DNA of 64,000 nt, taken from contig NZ_DAIRVK010000005.1 of NCBI RefSeq assembly GCF_036802865.1, positions 124,001 through 188,000 on the forward strand. The letters are read 5' to 3'. Shown here in pieces: positions 15,515-23,888 of the stretch. This DNA comes from Sulfurospirillum sp036802865 (lineage in GTDB: Bacteria > Campylobacterota > Campylobacteria > Campylobacterales > Sulfurospirillaceae). The notes below the pieces were generated by a model that saw nothing but the letters and a program-made list of their open reading frames with translations, had not been told where the DNA came from and did not search any database. The position numbers and the translations under genes were made by a program. Numbering within the stretch: position 1 is the stretch's first letter; every line of letters begins with the position of its first letter.

Positions 15515-16642
15515 TTATCTATTTTTGATGTCAACATAGGCTCGATTCTCTGGTCCTATGTACTCTGAACTTGGGCGAATCAGTTTATTGTCTCCTCGTT
15601 GTTCTACTACGTGTGCCGCCCAACCTGCTGTTCGGCTCATAACGAAAATTGGGGTAAAGTATGCCGTTGGAATGCCCATGAAATGGTACGTTGAAGCACT
15701 GTAGAAATCAAGATTTGGAAAGAGTTTTTTCTCATCCCACATTACTTTTTCAATAGCTTCCGAGATAGGGAAGATGGTAGCATTGCCCACATCATCAGCA
15801 AGTTTGCGTGACCACTCTTTAATGACAATGTTACGTGGGTCATTGCTCACATACACACGGTGACCAAAGCCCATGATTTTGGCTTTGCTATCCAGTTTTG
15901 CATGAATGCCACTGGTCGCTTGAGATGCTGAAGTATACTCAGAGATAAGCTCCATCGCCGCTTCATTTGCCCCACCGTGTAATGGTCCACGAAGCACACC
16001 AATTGCAGCGGTGATCGCTGAGTAGATATCTGAAAGTGTGGATGCACCGATGCGTGCCGCAAAGGTCGAAGCATTAAATTCATGTTCAGCATAGAGAATT
16101 AACGAGACGTGCATCGCTTTGATCCAAAGCTCGCTAGGTTGTTTGTTGTGTAGTTTTTCTAAAAAATAACCACCGATGGTATCTTGAGAACTGTTAGTAT
16201 CGATCTCTTTGCCGTTAATGTGGTAGTGATGCCAGTAGAGTAAGATAGAAGGAAAAACACCCATCAAACGGGTAATTTTTGCATCTTGGTCACTAAAATT
16301 GTCGGCTTCTGGCTCTAAACAGCCGAGTGCTGAACAGCCCGTACGCATAATGTCCATCGGATGGGCATTCTTAGGTAAAGAGCGTAAAACGACTTTGAGT
16401 GCTTCAGGAAGAGCACGTGCTTTAATAAGTTCTCTTTTATAATCTTCAAGTTCGCTTTGTGTTGGTAATACGCCTTTGGTTAAAAGGTACGAGACTTCCT
16501 CAAAGGTCGCATTTTTAGCCAAATCGTAAATGTCATAGCCACGATAATTTAAACCATGCCCGGTGCCTACTGTACAAATAGCAGAACGACCTGCCACAAT
16601 CCCTGCGAGCCCACCCGTTTTTTTTGTCTCTTTTGCTTCCAT
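15515..16642 (-). CDS. prpC: 2-methylcitrate synthase PrpC
   Basis: A 375-residue citrate-synthase-fold enzyme that condenses propionyl-CoA with oxaloacetate. Seen: LAGIVAGRSAICTVGTGHGLNYRGYDI (typical PrpC N-terminus), the catalytic His region GPLHGGANEAAME, MGFGHRVY, and the arginine-containing C-terminus SRTAGWAAHVVEQRGDNKLIRPSSEYIGPE. Start ATG at 16642 (MEAKETKKTG) has AAGGAAAATA upstream; an in-frame upstream extension runs into the dispersed repeat and would add an unrelated leader. The gene is separated from prpB by that repeat (16673-16745). Confidence 0.95.
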   Translation of the reverse strand: MEAKETKKTGGLAGIVAGRSAICTVGTGHGLNYRGYDIYDLAKNATFEEVSYLLTKGVLPTQSELEDYKRELIKARALPEALKVVLRSLPKNAHPMDIMRTGCSALGCLEPEADNFSDQDAKITRLMGVFPSILLYWHHYHINGKEIDTNSSQDTIGGYFLEKLHNKQPSELWIKAMHVSLILYAEHEFNASTFAARIGASTLSDIYSAITAAIGVLRGPLHGGANEAAMELISEYTSASQATSGIHAKLDSKAKIMGFGHRVYVSNDPRNIVIKEWSRKLADDVGNATIFPISEAIEKVMWDEKKLFPNLDFYSASTYHFMGIPTAYFTPIFVMSRTAGWAAHVVEQRGDNKLIRPSSEYIGPENRAYVDIKNR

Positions 16643-16672
16643 AGTATTTTCCTTTTTACTTTTTATTCTCAT

Positions 16673-16745
16673 ACGGGAAAGAAGCAAAGCTCCTTTCCCT
16701 ACGTTAGCCACTGAGGCGCTAAAGCTTGCCAACGGTGTTGGCAGA
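16673..16745 (-). repeat. Dispersed two-hairpin intergenic repeat, copy 3 (reverse orientation)
   Basis: Read on the minus strand: TCTGCCAACACCGTTGGCAAG, CTTTAGCGCC, AACGTAGGG, then a hairpin GGGAAAGGAGC/GCTTCTTTCCC. It lies between prpB and prpC inside the operon, so it is transcribed and may affect mRNA stability or relative expression of the two genes. Confidence 0.8.
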
Positions 16746-16765
16746 AACGTTTACATGCACAACGA

Positions 16766-17653
16766 TTACTTTTGATCTTTACCTGTAAACAGTGCGTCAA
16801 TCTTCTCTTCAAAAGCGTGGTAATTCAACATATCGTACAACTCTGCACGTGTTTGCATGAGAGGAATTGAGTTTTTTTGACTGCCATTTTTCAAGATGTC
16901 TTTAAAAACGGTTAAGGCTGCTTGATTCATCGCACGGAAACCTGAAAGAGGGTAAAGCACCATGGCGATACCAACAGAGTCTAATTCATTGCATGTAAAG
17001 TAGGGTGTTTGCCCAAATTCGGTGATGTTGGCAAGCACGGGTACTTTGATGATTTTAGTGAATTGTTTGTACTCTTCAAGTGTGTGAATGGCTTCAGCAA
17101 AGATCATGTCAGCTCCCGCTTCAACATAAGCCTGAGCCCGCTCAAGCGCAGCTGCTTGTCCTTCCATCGCATGAGCGTCGGTGCGTGCCATAACGACAAA
17201 TTCACTGTCAATTTTGCCATCCATTGCCGCTTTAATGCGATCACACATCTCTTCTTTGCTCACAAGCTCTTTGTTAGGGCGATGACCACAACGTTTTTGT
17301 GCGACTTGGTCTTCAAGGTGACATGCCGCAGCTCCTGCACGGGTGAGTTCTTTGATGGTACGAGCGATGTTAAACGCACCTCCCCAACCTGTGTCTGCAT
17401 CAACCAAAAGAGGTAGTGAACTCGCACTGGTGATACGTCTTACATCAATGCACACATCTTCTAAGTTGGTCATGCCAAGATCTGGAAGTCCGATGCTAGC
17501 ATTGGCAACACCTGCACCGCTGAGGTAAAGGGCTTTGTGCCCGACACGCTCTGCTTGCATCGCGCTGTAGGCATTGATGACACCGACGATTTGAAGGGGG
17601 TGACTCTCTTTAACTGCTTTTCTAAACTGTGCGCCTGCGCTGATCATGCTCAT
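16766..17653 (-). CDS. prpB: Methylisocitrate lyase PrpB
   Basis: A 295-residue PEP mutase/isocitrate lyase superfamily enzyme that cleaves 2-methylisocitrate to pyruvate and succinate. Motifs: GAGVANASIGLPDLGMT, the metal-binding DADTGWGGAFN, the catalytic-loop segment AQKRCGHRPNKELV with the active-site Cys, VVMARTDAHA, and FAEAIHTLEEY. The ATG at 17653 overlaps the prpE stop in an ATGA junction and has AAGGAAAA upstream. Second gene of the operon. Confidence 0.96.
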   Translation of the reverse strand: MSMISAGAQFRKAVKESHPLQIVGVINAYSAMQAERVGHKALYLSGAGVANASIGLPDLGMTNLEDVCIDVRRITSASSLPLLVDADTGWGGAFNIARTIKELTRAGAAACHLEDQVAQKRCGHRPNKELVSKEEMCDRIKAAMDGKIDSEFVVMARTDAHAMEGQAAALERAQAYVEAGADMIFAEAIHTLEEYKQFTKIIKVPVLANITEFGQTPYFTCNELDSVGIAMVLYPLSGFRAMNQAALTVFKDILKNGSQKNSIPLMQTRAELYDMLNYHAFEEKIDALFTGKDQK

Positions 17654-19560
17654 TTTTTTCCTTTTTTAGGGATTGGGTATCCTAGTTTTTCGATTGATTT
17701 TTGAATTTCTGGTAGTACGCTTTCATCTTCAATGGTGGAGGGAACAGTCCACTCTTTGCCATCCGCCATAGAGCGCATAGTAGCTCTTAGTATCTTTCCA
17801 CTGCGTGTTTTTGGGAGTTTCTCAATGACCGTAGCCAGTTTGAGTGCCGCAACCGCACCAATTTCTTCACGTACCAGTTGCACCACGCCATCGGCGATGG
17901 AGCGATGATCGCGCTCGATGCCATCTTTGAGCACCACAAACGCCATCGGGACTTCACCTTTAAGTTCATCATCCACACCAATAACAGCGCACTCAGCCAC
18001 ATCAGGATGCTTGGCGATAACCTCTTCCATCTCCCCCGTAGAAAGCCTGTGTCCTGCGACGTTGATGACACCGTCCATCCTTCCCATAACCCACACATAG
18101 CCATCTTCATCAATGTATCCGCTGTCTCCTGTAAGGTAGTAGCCTGGATAGAAGCTGAGGTAGGATTTTTTATAGCGTTGATCATCCGACCAAATACTCA
18201 TCAAGCATGAAGGTGGAAGAGGGAGCTTGAGGACAAGATTTCCCAATTGACTTGGTTTGCATTCATTACCTTGTTCATCCAAAACTTTGAGGTTAAACCC
18301 TGGCATCGGTTTGGTTGGCGAACCTGATTTTACAGGCATAGGATCAAGCCCCATCGGATTGGCGGCTATTGCCCAACCTGTCTCTGTTTGCCACCAGTGA
18401 TCAATGGCTGGTTTACCTGTGATCGTAGTGATCCAATCAAGCGTATCGCTATCACATCGTTCCCCTGCTAGGAAAATGCTTTTAAGTGAACTGAGGTCGT
18501 ATTTTTTGACCCATTCGCCTTTGCTATCTTCTTTTTTGATGGCACGAAATGCAGTAGGTGCGGCAAAGAGAATATTGACTTTGTACTCATCACAGATTCT
18601 CCAAAAAGCCCCAGGATTGGGTGTTCGTACAGGTTTGCCTTCATAAACAACCGTTGTACAGCCATTCATGAGTGGTCCATAAACGATGTAAGAGTGTCCT
18701 ACGACCCAGCCCACATCGCTTGCCGCCCAAAAGACATCACCTGGTTTGGCGTTGTAGACATTGTCCATCGACCATTTCATCGCAACCGAGTGACCGCCAT
18801 TGCTTCGTATAACGCCTTTAGGCTTGCCGGTTGTTCCTGATGTGTAGAGAATGTACAGTGGGTCAGTTGCATCCACAGGGACACACTCAACCAAGCCTGC
18901 TTTTTCCTCTTCCACTTCCCAGTCCACATCACGCCATGGAAGCATGTTGGCGCGCTCTTGCGGACGTTGCCAGATAAGGCAGGTGGTTGGTTTGTGCGTT
19001 GATTGTTTGATGGCTTCATCCAAAAGTGGTTTGTATTTGATGAGCTTACTGATCTCGATACCGCATGAGGCACTGATGATGACACGAGGTTTTGCATCGT
19101 CAATGCGTGTGGCAAGTTCGTGTGCCGCAAATCCGCCAAAGACAACCGAGTGAATCGCACCAATGCGCGCACAGGCTAGCATCGCAATGACCGCTTCAGG
19201 AATCATCGGCATATAAATGACAACACGATCACCCTTGACAACACCTTTATTGACAAGAATGGAAGCCGTTTTGGAAACTCTTTGGCGCAGTTCTCTATAA
19301 GTGTAAGTGCGTTTGGTATCGGTGACAGGAGAGTCGTAAATGATGGCAAGTTGGTCACCTCTGCCATTGTCAATGTGCAAATCCAGCGCATTGTAACAGC
19401 TGTTCATGCATCCGCCAACAAACCATCTGTAGTGGTTATCGACTACATCTAAGACTTTGTCCCATTGGTGATACCAATGCACTTTCGTCGCCGCTTGTGC
19501 CCAAAATTTCTCTGGGTTCTCAATGGATTCTTTGTAAGTTGACTCATACTTCGATGACAC
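17650..19560 (-). CDS. prpE: Propionate--CoA ligase PrpE
   Basis: A 636-residue AMP-forming ligase that activates propionate to propionyl-CoA. It shows LYILYTSGTTGKPKGVIRSNGGH near residue 240, DHWWQTETGWAIAANP, YLTGDSGYIDEDGYVWVMGRMDGVINVAGHRLSTGE and the C-terminal PKTRSGKILRATMR with the acetylatable lysine. It clusters with the methylcitrate genes, which separates it from the acetyl-CoA synthetase at 663. The start is GTG at 19560 behind AGGAGATCC. First gene of the operon; the promoter lies in the 158-base region shared with the divergent regulator. Confidence 0.94.
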   Translation of the reverse strand: MSSKYESTYKESIENPEKFWAQAATKVHWYHQWDKVLDVVDNHYRWFVGGCMNSCYNALDLHIDNGRGDQLAIIYDSPVTDTKRTYTYRELRQRVSKTASILVNKGVVKGDRVVIYMPMIPEAVIAMLACARIGAIHSVVFGGFAAHELATRIDDAKPRVIISASCGIEISKLIKYKPLLDEAIKQSTHKPTTCLIWQRPQERANMLPWRDVDWEVEEEKAGLVECVPVDATDPLYILYTSGTTGKPKGVIRSNGGHSVAMKWSMDNVYNAKPGDVFWAASDVGWVVGHSYIVYGPLMNGCTTVVYEGKPVRTPNPGAFWRICDEYKVNILFAAPTAFRAIKKEDSKGEWVKKYDLSSLKSIFLAGERCDSDTLDWITTITGKPAIDHWWQTETGWAIAANPMGLDPMPVKSGSPTKPMPGFNLKVLDEQGNECKPSQLGNLVLKLPLPPSCLMSIWSDDQRYKKSYLSFYPGYYLTGDSGYIDEDGYVWVMGRMDGVINVAGHRLSTGEMEEVIAKHPDVAECAVIGVDDELKGEVPMAFVVLKDGIERDHRSIADGVVQLVREEIGAVAALKLATVIEKLPKTRSGKILRATMRSMADGKEWTVPSTIEDESVLPEIQKSIEKLGYPIPKKGKK

Positions 19561-19574
19561 GTGGATCTCCTGTA

Positions 19575-19705
19575 GTACAAATTTTGAACAATTATATAAC
19601 TACTTAAGGTTGAATTCAGTGTACTAGTTTTGATTTTTTAAGACAATTTTCAGACATAGATGCTAGACTCGTACAGTTTTCATACAAAATGTATCAAAAA
19701 AGTAC
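19575..19705. promoter_or_regulatory. prpE/regulator divergent control region with repeated GTAC-TTTT boxes
   Basis: Three direct repeats of the form GTAC, two to three bases, TTTTGAA/TTTTGAT/TTTTCAT occur at 19575-19588, 19621-19634 and 19671-19684, with an inverted relative (TGTATCAAAAAAGTAC) at 19690-19705. On the minus strand TATAAT at 19596-19591 is a good -10 for prpE, but no good -35 is seen 17 bases upstream, which fits activator-dependent transcription. ATAC/GTAT flank AAAAT at 19682-19694. Candidate binding sites for the adjacent HTH protein. Confidence 0.45.
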
Positions 19706-19718
19706 TAAGGTGAGCTTC

Positions 19719-20669
19719 ATGTACGACAACGCCATCGATAAAATAGTTGCTATTTACAACCGTTCAGGTCTTAGCATCTCCAAGTTTGCTTCCATCATTA
19801 ACAAAGATCGCAGAACCTTGACTGCTTGGATCGATAGGTTGGTTACCAAAGAGCCTTCTACTGAGGTTAAAGTGGCTATCTCTAAATTCTTTCGCTATCC
19901 CTCTTCCATTTGGGAGAAGGAGTGTCATGGAGTTGAGTTTGAAGATATGTTGGAACACGTTCCTAAAGATGAGATACGCATTATCGATCAAGGGTATGAG
20001 GGCGGACTTCGCTACATTTTAGACAAAGAGGCGCAAGATCGCTTTGTGATTCATCCCCAATTCCCTGGACCTGCGTATCGGGATAAAGTTGTACCAACTC
20101 CCTATAAAAGGGTTATTTCCGCTGAAGCGGTGGAACTTAAAAAATTGCGCTACGAGCAAATATCCAATTATGCATTTGAATCAACCGAGTGGTACTCCAT
20201 CGAATCACTTCTGCGTTTTGCTTTTTCACGCATAGGCAATTTTTACACAAAAAATGAAAAGATACAGATTTTAGAGCTGATGCACGACACCTTTTACGAC
20301 AACTACAACAAAAGTCTCTACTTTTTTGACTCGCACTCTACAAAGGTCTATGGGATGGATACCGCGTATATCTCCATCAACGTCAAGCAAAATTTTATGT
20401 TTTGGAAAATGCCGATTGATTCGCTCATCGTTGAGATTCAAAACAAAAAGCTCATTTACCGCATGCACCGTTACTTTACTTCTGCTTCTCAAGCACCAAA
20501 CCACATTCTTCGAACCGATGCCGCTAAGATACTTCGCATCATTAAAGGGGCGATCGTTTCAGATAAAACGCTCATTGAGTGTTACTATGACATTGAAAAG
20601 CAGACACCCTATGGACCTCTGTTTCTCAATAATATCTCACCGTTTGAACCGCGAGCTGATCTTCAATAA
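19719..20669 (+). CDS. Putative HTH regulator of the prp operon (unclassified)
   Basis: A 316-residue protein encoded divergently from prpEBCD. Residues about 1-60 read as a Cro/XRE-like helix-turn-helix (GLSISKFASIINKDRRTLTAWIDRLV...STEVKVAISKFFRYPSSIW). The remaining 250 residues, including LRYILDKEAQDRFVIHPQFPGPAY, ESLLRFAFSRIGNFYTKNEKIQILELMHDTFYD and GMDTAYISINVKQNFMFWKMP, match no effector domain I recognise. It is not a sigma-54 activator (no GAFTGA) and does not resemble the ScfR/PrpR type with a DUF2083 region. Start ATG at 19719 has AAGGTGAG; the frame opens ten codons earlier without one. Position implies control of propionate catabolism (inference). Confidence 0.6.
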   Translation: MYDNAIDKIVAIYNRSGLSISKFASIINKDRRTLTAWIDRLVTKEPSTEVKVAISKFFRYPSSIWEKECHGVEFEDMLEHVPKDEIRIIDQGYEGGLRYILDKEAQDRFVIHPQFPGPAYRDKVVPTPYKRVISAEAVELKKLRYEQISNYAFESTEWYSIESLLRFAFSRIGNFYTKNEKIQILELMHDTFYDNYNKSLYFFDSHSTKVYGMDTAYISINVKQNFMFWKMPIDSLIVEIQNKKLIYRMHRYFTSASQAPNHILRTDAAKILRIIKGAIVSDKTLIECYYDIEKQTPYGPLFLNNISPFEPRADLQ

Positions 20670-20672
20670 AAC

Positions 20673-20752
20673 TTTACATGTAAAGAAAGTGTAAAGAAAA
20701 AGTCAATCCTAAATTGACACTGTTATCCTAAGATTTCAGTATCAATTTAGGA
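20673..20752 (+). promoter_or_regulatory. Control region of the cytochrome/two-component operon
   Basis: Several overlapping signals precede the cytochrome gene at 20760. An exact TTTACATGTAAA sits at 20673-20684. A tandem 11-bp direct repeat GTAAAGAAAGT / GTAAAGAAAAA at 20680-20701 has the spacing expected for an OmpR-family response regulator. TTGACA at 20714-20719 could be a -35. TCCTAAATTGA (20707-20717) and TCAATTTAGGA (20742-20752) form a perfect 11-bp inverted repeat whose second arm covers the ribosome site TTAGGAG. Confidence 0.5.
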
Positions 20753-20759
20753 GTTAACC

Positions 20760-21176
20760 ATGAAAAAAACACTCTGTTTTATACTACTGACACTCACATT
20801 ACTGAATGCCAAAGAGTTCAATGGCCCCATGAAAACCTATATGGATGGCTTAAGTGCCGAAGCAAAAGCAGCAAATCCAAGTTTCACAGGCTTTGATGCT
20901 AAGCGTGGAGAGGCAATTTTTGTCTCCAAACATACGGGCAAAAAAGGAGGCGAGATGAGTTGTACTACGTGTCATTCAACCAATCTCAAAAACGGTGGGC
21001 AAAATGTCAATACCAATAAGCCAATTCTTGCCCTTGCTCCTTCGGCAAATCCTACACGACTAACCGATGTTGCTGAGGTCGAAAAGTGGCTCAGACGTAA
21101 TTTTAACGATGTGTTTGCGCGTGAGGGAAGTGCGCTTGAAAAAGGTGATGTCTTAACCTACATCATTAACCAATAG
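20760..21176 (+). CDS. SHP-like monoheme cytochrome c (DUF1924 type)
   Basis: A 138-residue exported c-type cytochrome. Signal peptide MKKTLCFILLTLTLLNA; single heme site CTTCH at about residue 69, followed by NLKNGGQNV and the C-terminal WLRRNFNDVFAREGSALEKGDVLTYI, which is the pattern of the DUF1924/sphaeroides-heme-protein family. Members are periplasmic high-spin cytochromes that can bind O2 or other small ligands and are encoded with a diheme cytochrome and a cytochrome b561, exactly the arrangement seen here. First gene of a run continuing to the histidine kinase at 25106. Confidence 0.8.
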   Translation: MKKTLCFILLTLTLLNAKEFNGPMKTYMDGLSAEAKAANPSFTGFDAKRGEAIFVSKHTGKKGGEMSCTTCHSTNLKNGGQNVNTNKPILALAPSANPTRLTDVAEVEKWLRRNFNDVFAREGSALEKGDVLTYIINQ

Positions 21177-21197
21177 ACTTTTATCAAAGTCTACACA

Positions 21198-21269
21198 CGT
21201 CAAAAAAGCAAAGCTCTTTTGACTACGCTAACCGCTAAGGTACTAAAGCTAGCCGATTGCATCGGCAGA
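21198..21269 (-). repeat. Dispersed two-hairpin intergenic repeat, copy 4 (reverse orientation)
   Basis: Read on the minus strand: TCTGCCGATGCAATCGGCTAG, CTTTAGTACC, TTAGCGTAG, then the hairpin TCAAAAGAGC/GCTTTTTTGA followed by CGT. It lies between the first and second cytochrome genes of the operon. Confidence 0.78.
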
Positions 21270-21288
21270 ACTAAATAAAGGATATATT

Positions 21289-21744
21289 ATGAAAAAGATA
21301 CTTTTAATCACAGCCATTGGACTAAGTTTTGCCTTTGCAGGCAGTGTCGCACCCGCCGATAATGCACAGTACCAAAAAGAGTGTGCCAGTTGTCATTTTG
21401 GTTACCAACCCGCTCTTTTAAACAAAGTTTCGTGGGAAAAGGTGATGGGAAATCTCAGCGATCACTTTGGTACAGATGCCTCTTTGGGCAAGGTTGAAAG
21501 TGAACAGATTTTGAGCTATCTCGTAAATAATGCAGGAAGTGGTAAAATAACCGCAAACAACAGCTCAATGCAAATCACGAAGTCGCCTTATTTTATGAAA
21601 GAGCATCGCAAAATTTCTGCAAAATTGATTGAGCAAAAAGAGGTTGGTTCACTTTCCAATTGTCTTGTATGTCATACGACAGCAGATAAAGGTAATTACA
21701 GTGAACGCGCCATTGTTATACCAAATCACGGGAGATGGGAATGA
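21289..21744 (+). CDS. Diheme cytochrome c (DHC family)
   Basis: A 151-residue exported protein. Signal peptide MKKILLITAIGLSFAFA; two heme-binding motifs, CASCH near residue 32 and CLVCH near residue 125, with the family segment FGYQPALLNKVSWEKVMGNLSDHFGTDASL between them. This is the DHC type that donates electrons to SHP-like cytochromes in the periplasm. A good AAGGATATATT ribosome site precedes it, and its stop overlaps the start of the cytochrome b gene (ATGA). Confidence 0.85.
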   Translation: MKKILLITAIGLSFAFAGSVAPADNAQYQKECASCHFGYQPALLNKVSWEKVMGNLSDHFGTDASLGKVESEQILSYLVNNAGSGKITANNSSMQITKSPYFMKEHRKISAKLIEQKEVGSLSNCLVCHTTADKGNYSERAIVIPNHGRWE

Positions 21745-22844
21745 AAAAAATATTTGTTTGGGGACTTTATACAAGAGTCTCACATGTACTCCTTATGGTG
21801 ATGATGTTAGCGGTTTTCTTAACCCCTGAAGTTAAACGTCTCCTTACATTACATGTAGCACTTGGATATACCCTTGCACTGCTGTTTCTTTTTAGAATAC
21901 TTTGGGGCTTTATGGACGTTAAATACTCTAAATTTAAAGATTTTAACTTTAATTTGATGGATCTTAAAGAGTATATGCTTGCTATTTTGGGCAACAAAAA
22001 AGAGTACATCGGACACAATCCAGCGTCCAGTTATGCCATCATCGCGATGATTGTTTTGACATTCTTGGCGGTTATCACAGGTGCTTTAACGTACGGCGTG
22101 AAAGAGGGCATGGGCGTGTTTGCTTTTATGAATCACACGATGTTTCGCGATATGAAGCTTTTCAAAGAGGTGCATGAGCTTTTCTCCAACGCCCTAATGG
22201 CAGTCATCTTTGCGCATATAGCAGGCGTTTTGGTCGATAAAATCTTCCACAAATCCCGTGCATTAGAGTCGATGGTCGATGGCTATAAACTGGGTGAAGA
22301 AGAGGGTGTAAAACTCACTTTGGGACAGAAAGTTTTTGGTGGTATTGCTATTGGTGTGTCACTCTTTGCATTTGTCTATATGCTACTCGCTCCCAATAGT
22401 CTTTTAATCGCCGATGGTAACCCAAAAATGGACTATACCAAAGAGAACAGCGCGTTTTACAAAGAGTGTATCAGTTGTCATACACTCTATCCGCCTTTTT
22501 TACTCCCCTCAAAATCATGGGTAAGCATGATGGATACTCTGCAAAACCATTTTGGCGATGATGCCTCGCTGGACACTGCAACCACAGAGTCTATCAAAGC
22601 ATATTTAGTGAAAAACAGTGCTGAGACATCGACAAAAGATTCATCTTTGCGCATTTTATCAAGCTTGGACAAAGAGAAAACCTATCTTGCTATTACCGAA
22701 ACACCTTTTTGGAAAAATCGCCACAAAAAGATCGACAAAGCTGTTTTTGCACAAGCAGACATTGGTAAACCATCCAATTGTAAGGCGTGCCATGATAATT
22801 TTGAAAATGGACTACTGAACAATCGAGACATCAAAAGGTTATAA
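21741..22844 (+). CDS. Cytochrome b561 fused to a diheme cytochrome c domain
   Basis: A 367-residue fusion. The first 180 residues are a Ni/Fe-hydrogenase-type cytochrome b561 domain (about four helices; axial-ligand candidates in RVSHVLL, LLTLHVALGY, FKEVHELFSNALMAVIFAHIAGVLVDKIF). A fifth hydrophobic helix (VFGGIAIGVSLFAFVYMLLAP) leads to a periplasmic C-terminal domain with heme motifs CISCH and CKACH that repeats the plan of the separate DHC protein upstream (YPPFLLPSKSWVSMMDTLQNHFGDDASLD). The likely role is to pass quinol electrons through b-hemes to the c-hemes and then to the soluble cytochromes. Start ATG at 21741 overlaps the previous stop; an ATG two codons earlier is possible. Confidence 0.85.
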   Translation: MKKIFVWGLYTRVSHVLLMVMMLAVFLTPEVKRLLTLHVALGYTLALLFLFRILWGFMDVKYSKFKDFNFNLMDLKEYMLAILGNKKEYIGHNPASSYAIIAMIVLTFLAVITGALTYGVKEGMGVFAFMNHTMFRDMKLFKEVHELFSNALMAVIFAHIAGVLVDKIFHKSRALESMVDGYKLGEEEGVKLTLGQKVFGGIAIGVSLFAFVYMLLAPNSLLIADGNPKMDYTKENSAFYKECISCHTLYPPFLLPSKSWVSMMDTLQNHFGDDASLDTATTESIKAYLVKNSAETSTKDSSLRILSSLDKEKTYLAITETPFWKNRHKKIDKAVFAQADIGKPSNCKACHDNFENGLLNNRDIKRL

Positions 22845-23219
22845 ATGAAAATTTTACTCATTGTTTTACTCGCACTTTCATTGTATGCCAGTGACGGTAA
22901 AAAAGAGCATCACCTGAGTAAAGATCTCTCTTATTTAGAGTTAACCTCTGAGCAAAAAGAGATTGCTAAGGGTATTCTCAAACAATTTCGCGTGGATATC
23001 AAAGCATTTCGTGAGTTCAAAGAGAAGATGGAAGATGAAAAAGAGGCTTTAGTGATGAGCGAAGTTTTAAACGAAGATGATTTGCAAAAAATCAATCAAG
23101 CCATCTCGCAAAAAGCTAGTACAATAGAGAGTCGTTTTTTGCTTCAAATGCACAACCTTTTAACCCCAGAGCAACGCAAAAAATTTGCACACAACCTTGA
23201 AGAGTGGGAAGTCGAATGA
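22845..23219 (+). CDS. Spy/CpxP-like periplasmic protein
   Basis: A 124-residue helical protein with the signal peptide MKILLIVLLALSLYAS and a mature part that is almost entirely alpha-helical and charged. LTSEQKEIAKGILKQF and LTPEQRKKFAHNLEEW are two LTxEQ motifs of the kind found in CpxP, Spy and metal-resistance periplasmic proteins, which bind or shield sensors and unfolded proteins. It sits between the cytochromes and a two-component system, so a natural guess is an accessory protein of the sensor kinase. It starts at the base following the cytochrome b stop codon and overlaps the response regulator. Confidence 0.7.
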   Translation: MKILLIVLLALSLYASDGKKEHHLSKDLSYLELTSEQKEIAKGILKQFRVDIKAFREFKEKMEDEKEALVMSEVLNEDDLQKINQAISQKASTIESRFLLQMHNLLTPEQRKKFAHNLEEWEVE

Positions 23220-23887
23220 GCGAGAAAATTTTACTCATCGAGGATGACTTGGAGATGCAATCACTCATAAGTGAGTACCTTCAAAATTATGACTTTGAAG
23301 TGAAGGCTTACGATAAACCTAAAGACGCACTCACTCATCTAAAAGAGAGTCCCACACAGTATAAAGTAATCGTCCTTGATCTTATGCTACCACAGATGGA
23401 TGGTTTTGATGTTTGTAAAGAAATCCGATCCATGAGTGATGTGCATATCATTATTTCCTCAGCTCGCAATGAACTCAGTGACAAAATCTTAGGCTATGGC
23501 GTGGGTGCAGATGACTACCTCGCTAAGCCTTATGAGCCACGTGAATTAGTCTTAAAAATCAACTCCTTTTTACGAAGAAACACTCAGTCAAAAAGAAGAG
23601 TGGGGGATTTTGAAATCGATGAAGCGAAGATGGAAGTTGCTTTGGACGGCTATACGTTAGATCTTACGAAAATCGAGTTTGACATCTTGCTTCTTTTACT
23701 CTCCAATCAAGGCAAAGTTTTTTCACGTGAAGTCATTTTCAACGCCATAAACGGCATTGGTTATAACTCCAAAGATCGCACGGTGGATATGCACATTAGC
23801 AATCTACGTGCCAAAATAGGCGATGACTCTAAAAATCCCAAATACATTAAGTCGGTTTGGGGCATCGGCTATAAGTTGGTAGGCTAA
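23216..23887 (+). CDS. OmpR-family response regulator
   Basis: A 223-residue two-domain regulator. Receiver: EKILLIEDDLEMQSLI with the acidic pair, phospho-acceptor Asp in VIVLDLMLPQMDGFDV, Thr/Ser switch in HIIISSARN and Lys in DDYLAKPYEPREL. C-terminal winged helix: LTKIEFDILLLLLSNQGKVFSREVIFN...DRTVDMHISNLRAKIGD...IKSVWGIGYKL. Start at the ATGA overlap with the previous gene (23216); a longer in-frame start is four codons upstream. The tandem 11-bp repeat at 20680-20701 upstream of the operon is a likely target. Confidence 0.93.
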   Translation: MSEKILLIEDDLEMQSLISEYLQNYDFEVKAYDKPKDALTHLKESPTQYKVIVLDLMLPQMDGFDVCKEIRSMSDVHIIISSARNELSDKILGYGVGADDYLAKPYEPRELVLKINSFLRRNTQSKRRVGDFEIDEAKMEVALDGYTLDLTKIEFDILLLLLSNQGKVFSREVIFNAINGIGYNSKDRTVDMHISNLRAKIGDDSKNPKYIKSVWGIGYKLVG

Positions 23888-23888
23888 C

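Noticed and set aside
16643..16732. An N-terminal extension of PrpC
   Set aside because: The frame is open but runs into the dispersed repeat and lacks a ribosome site; the ATG at 16642 has AAGGAAAA and gives the usual family length.
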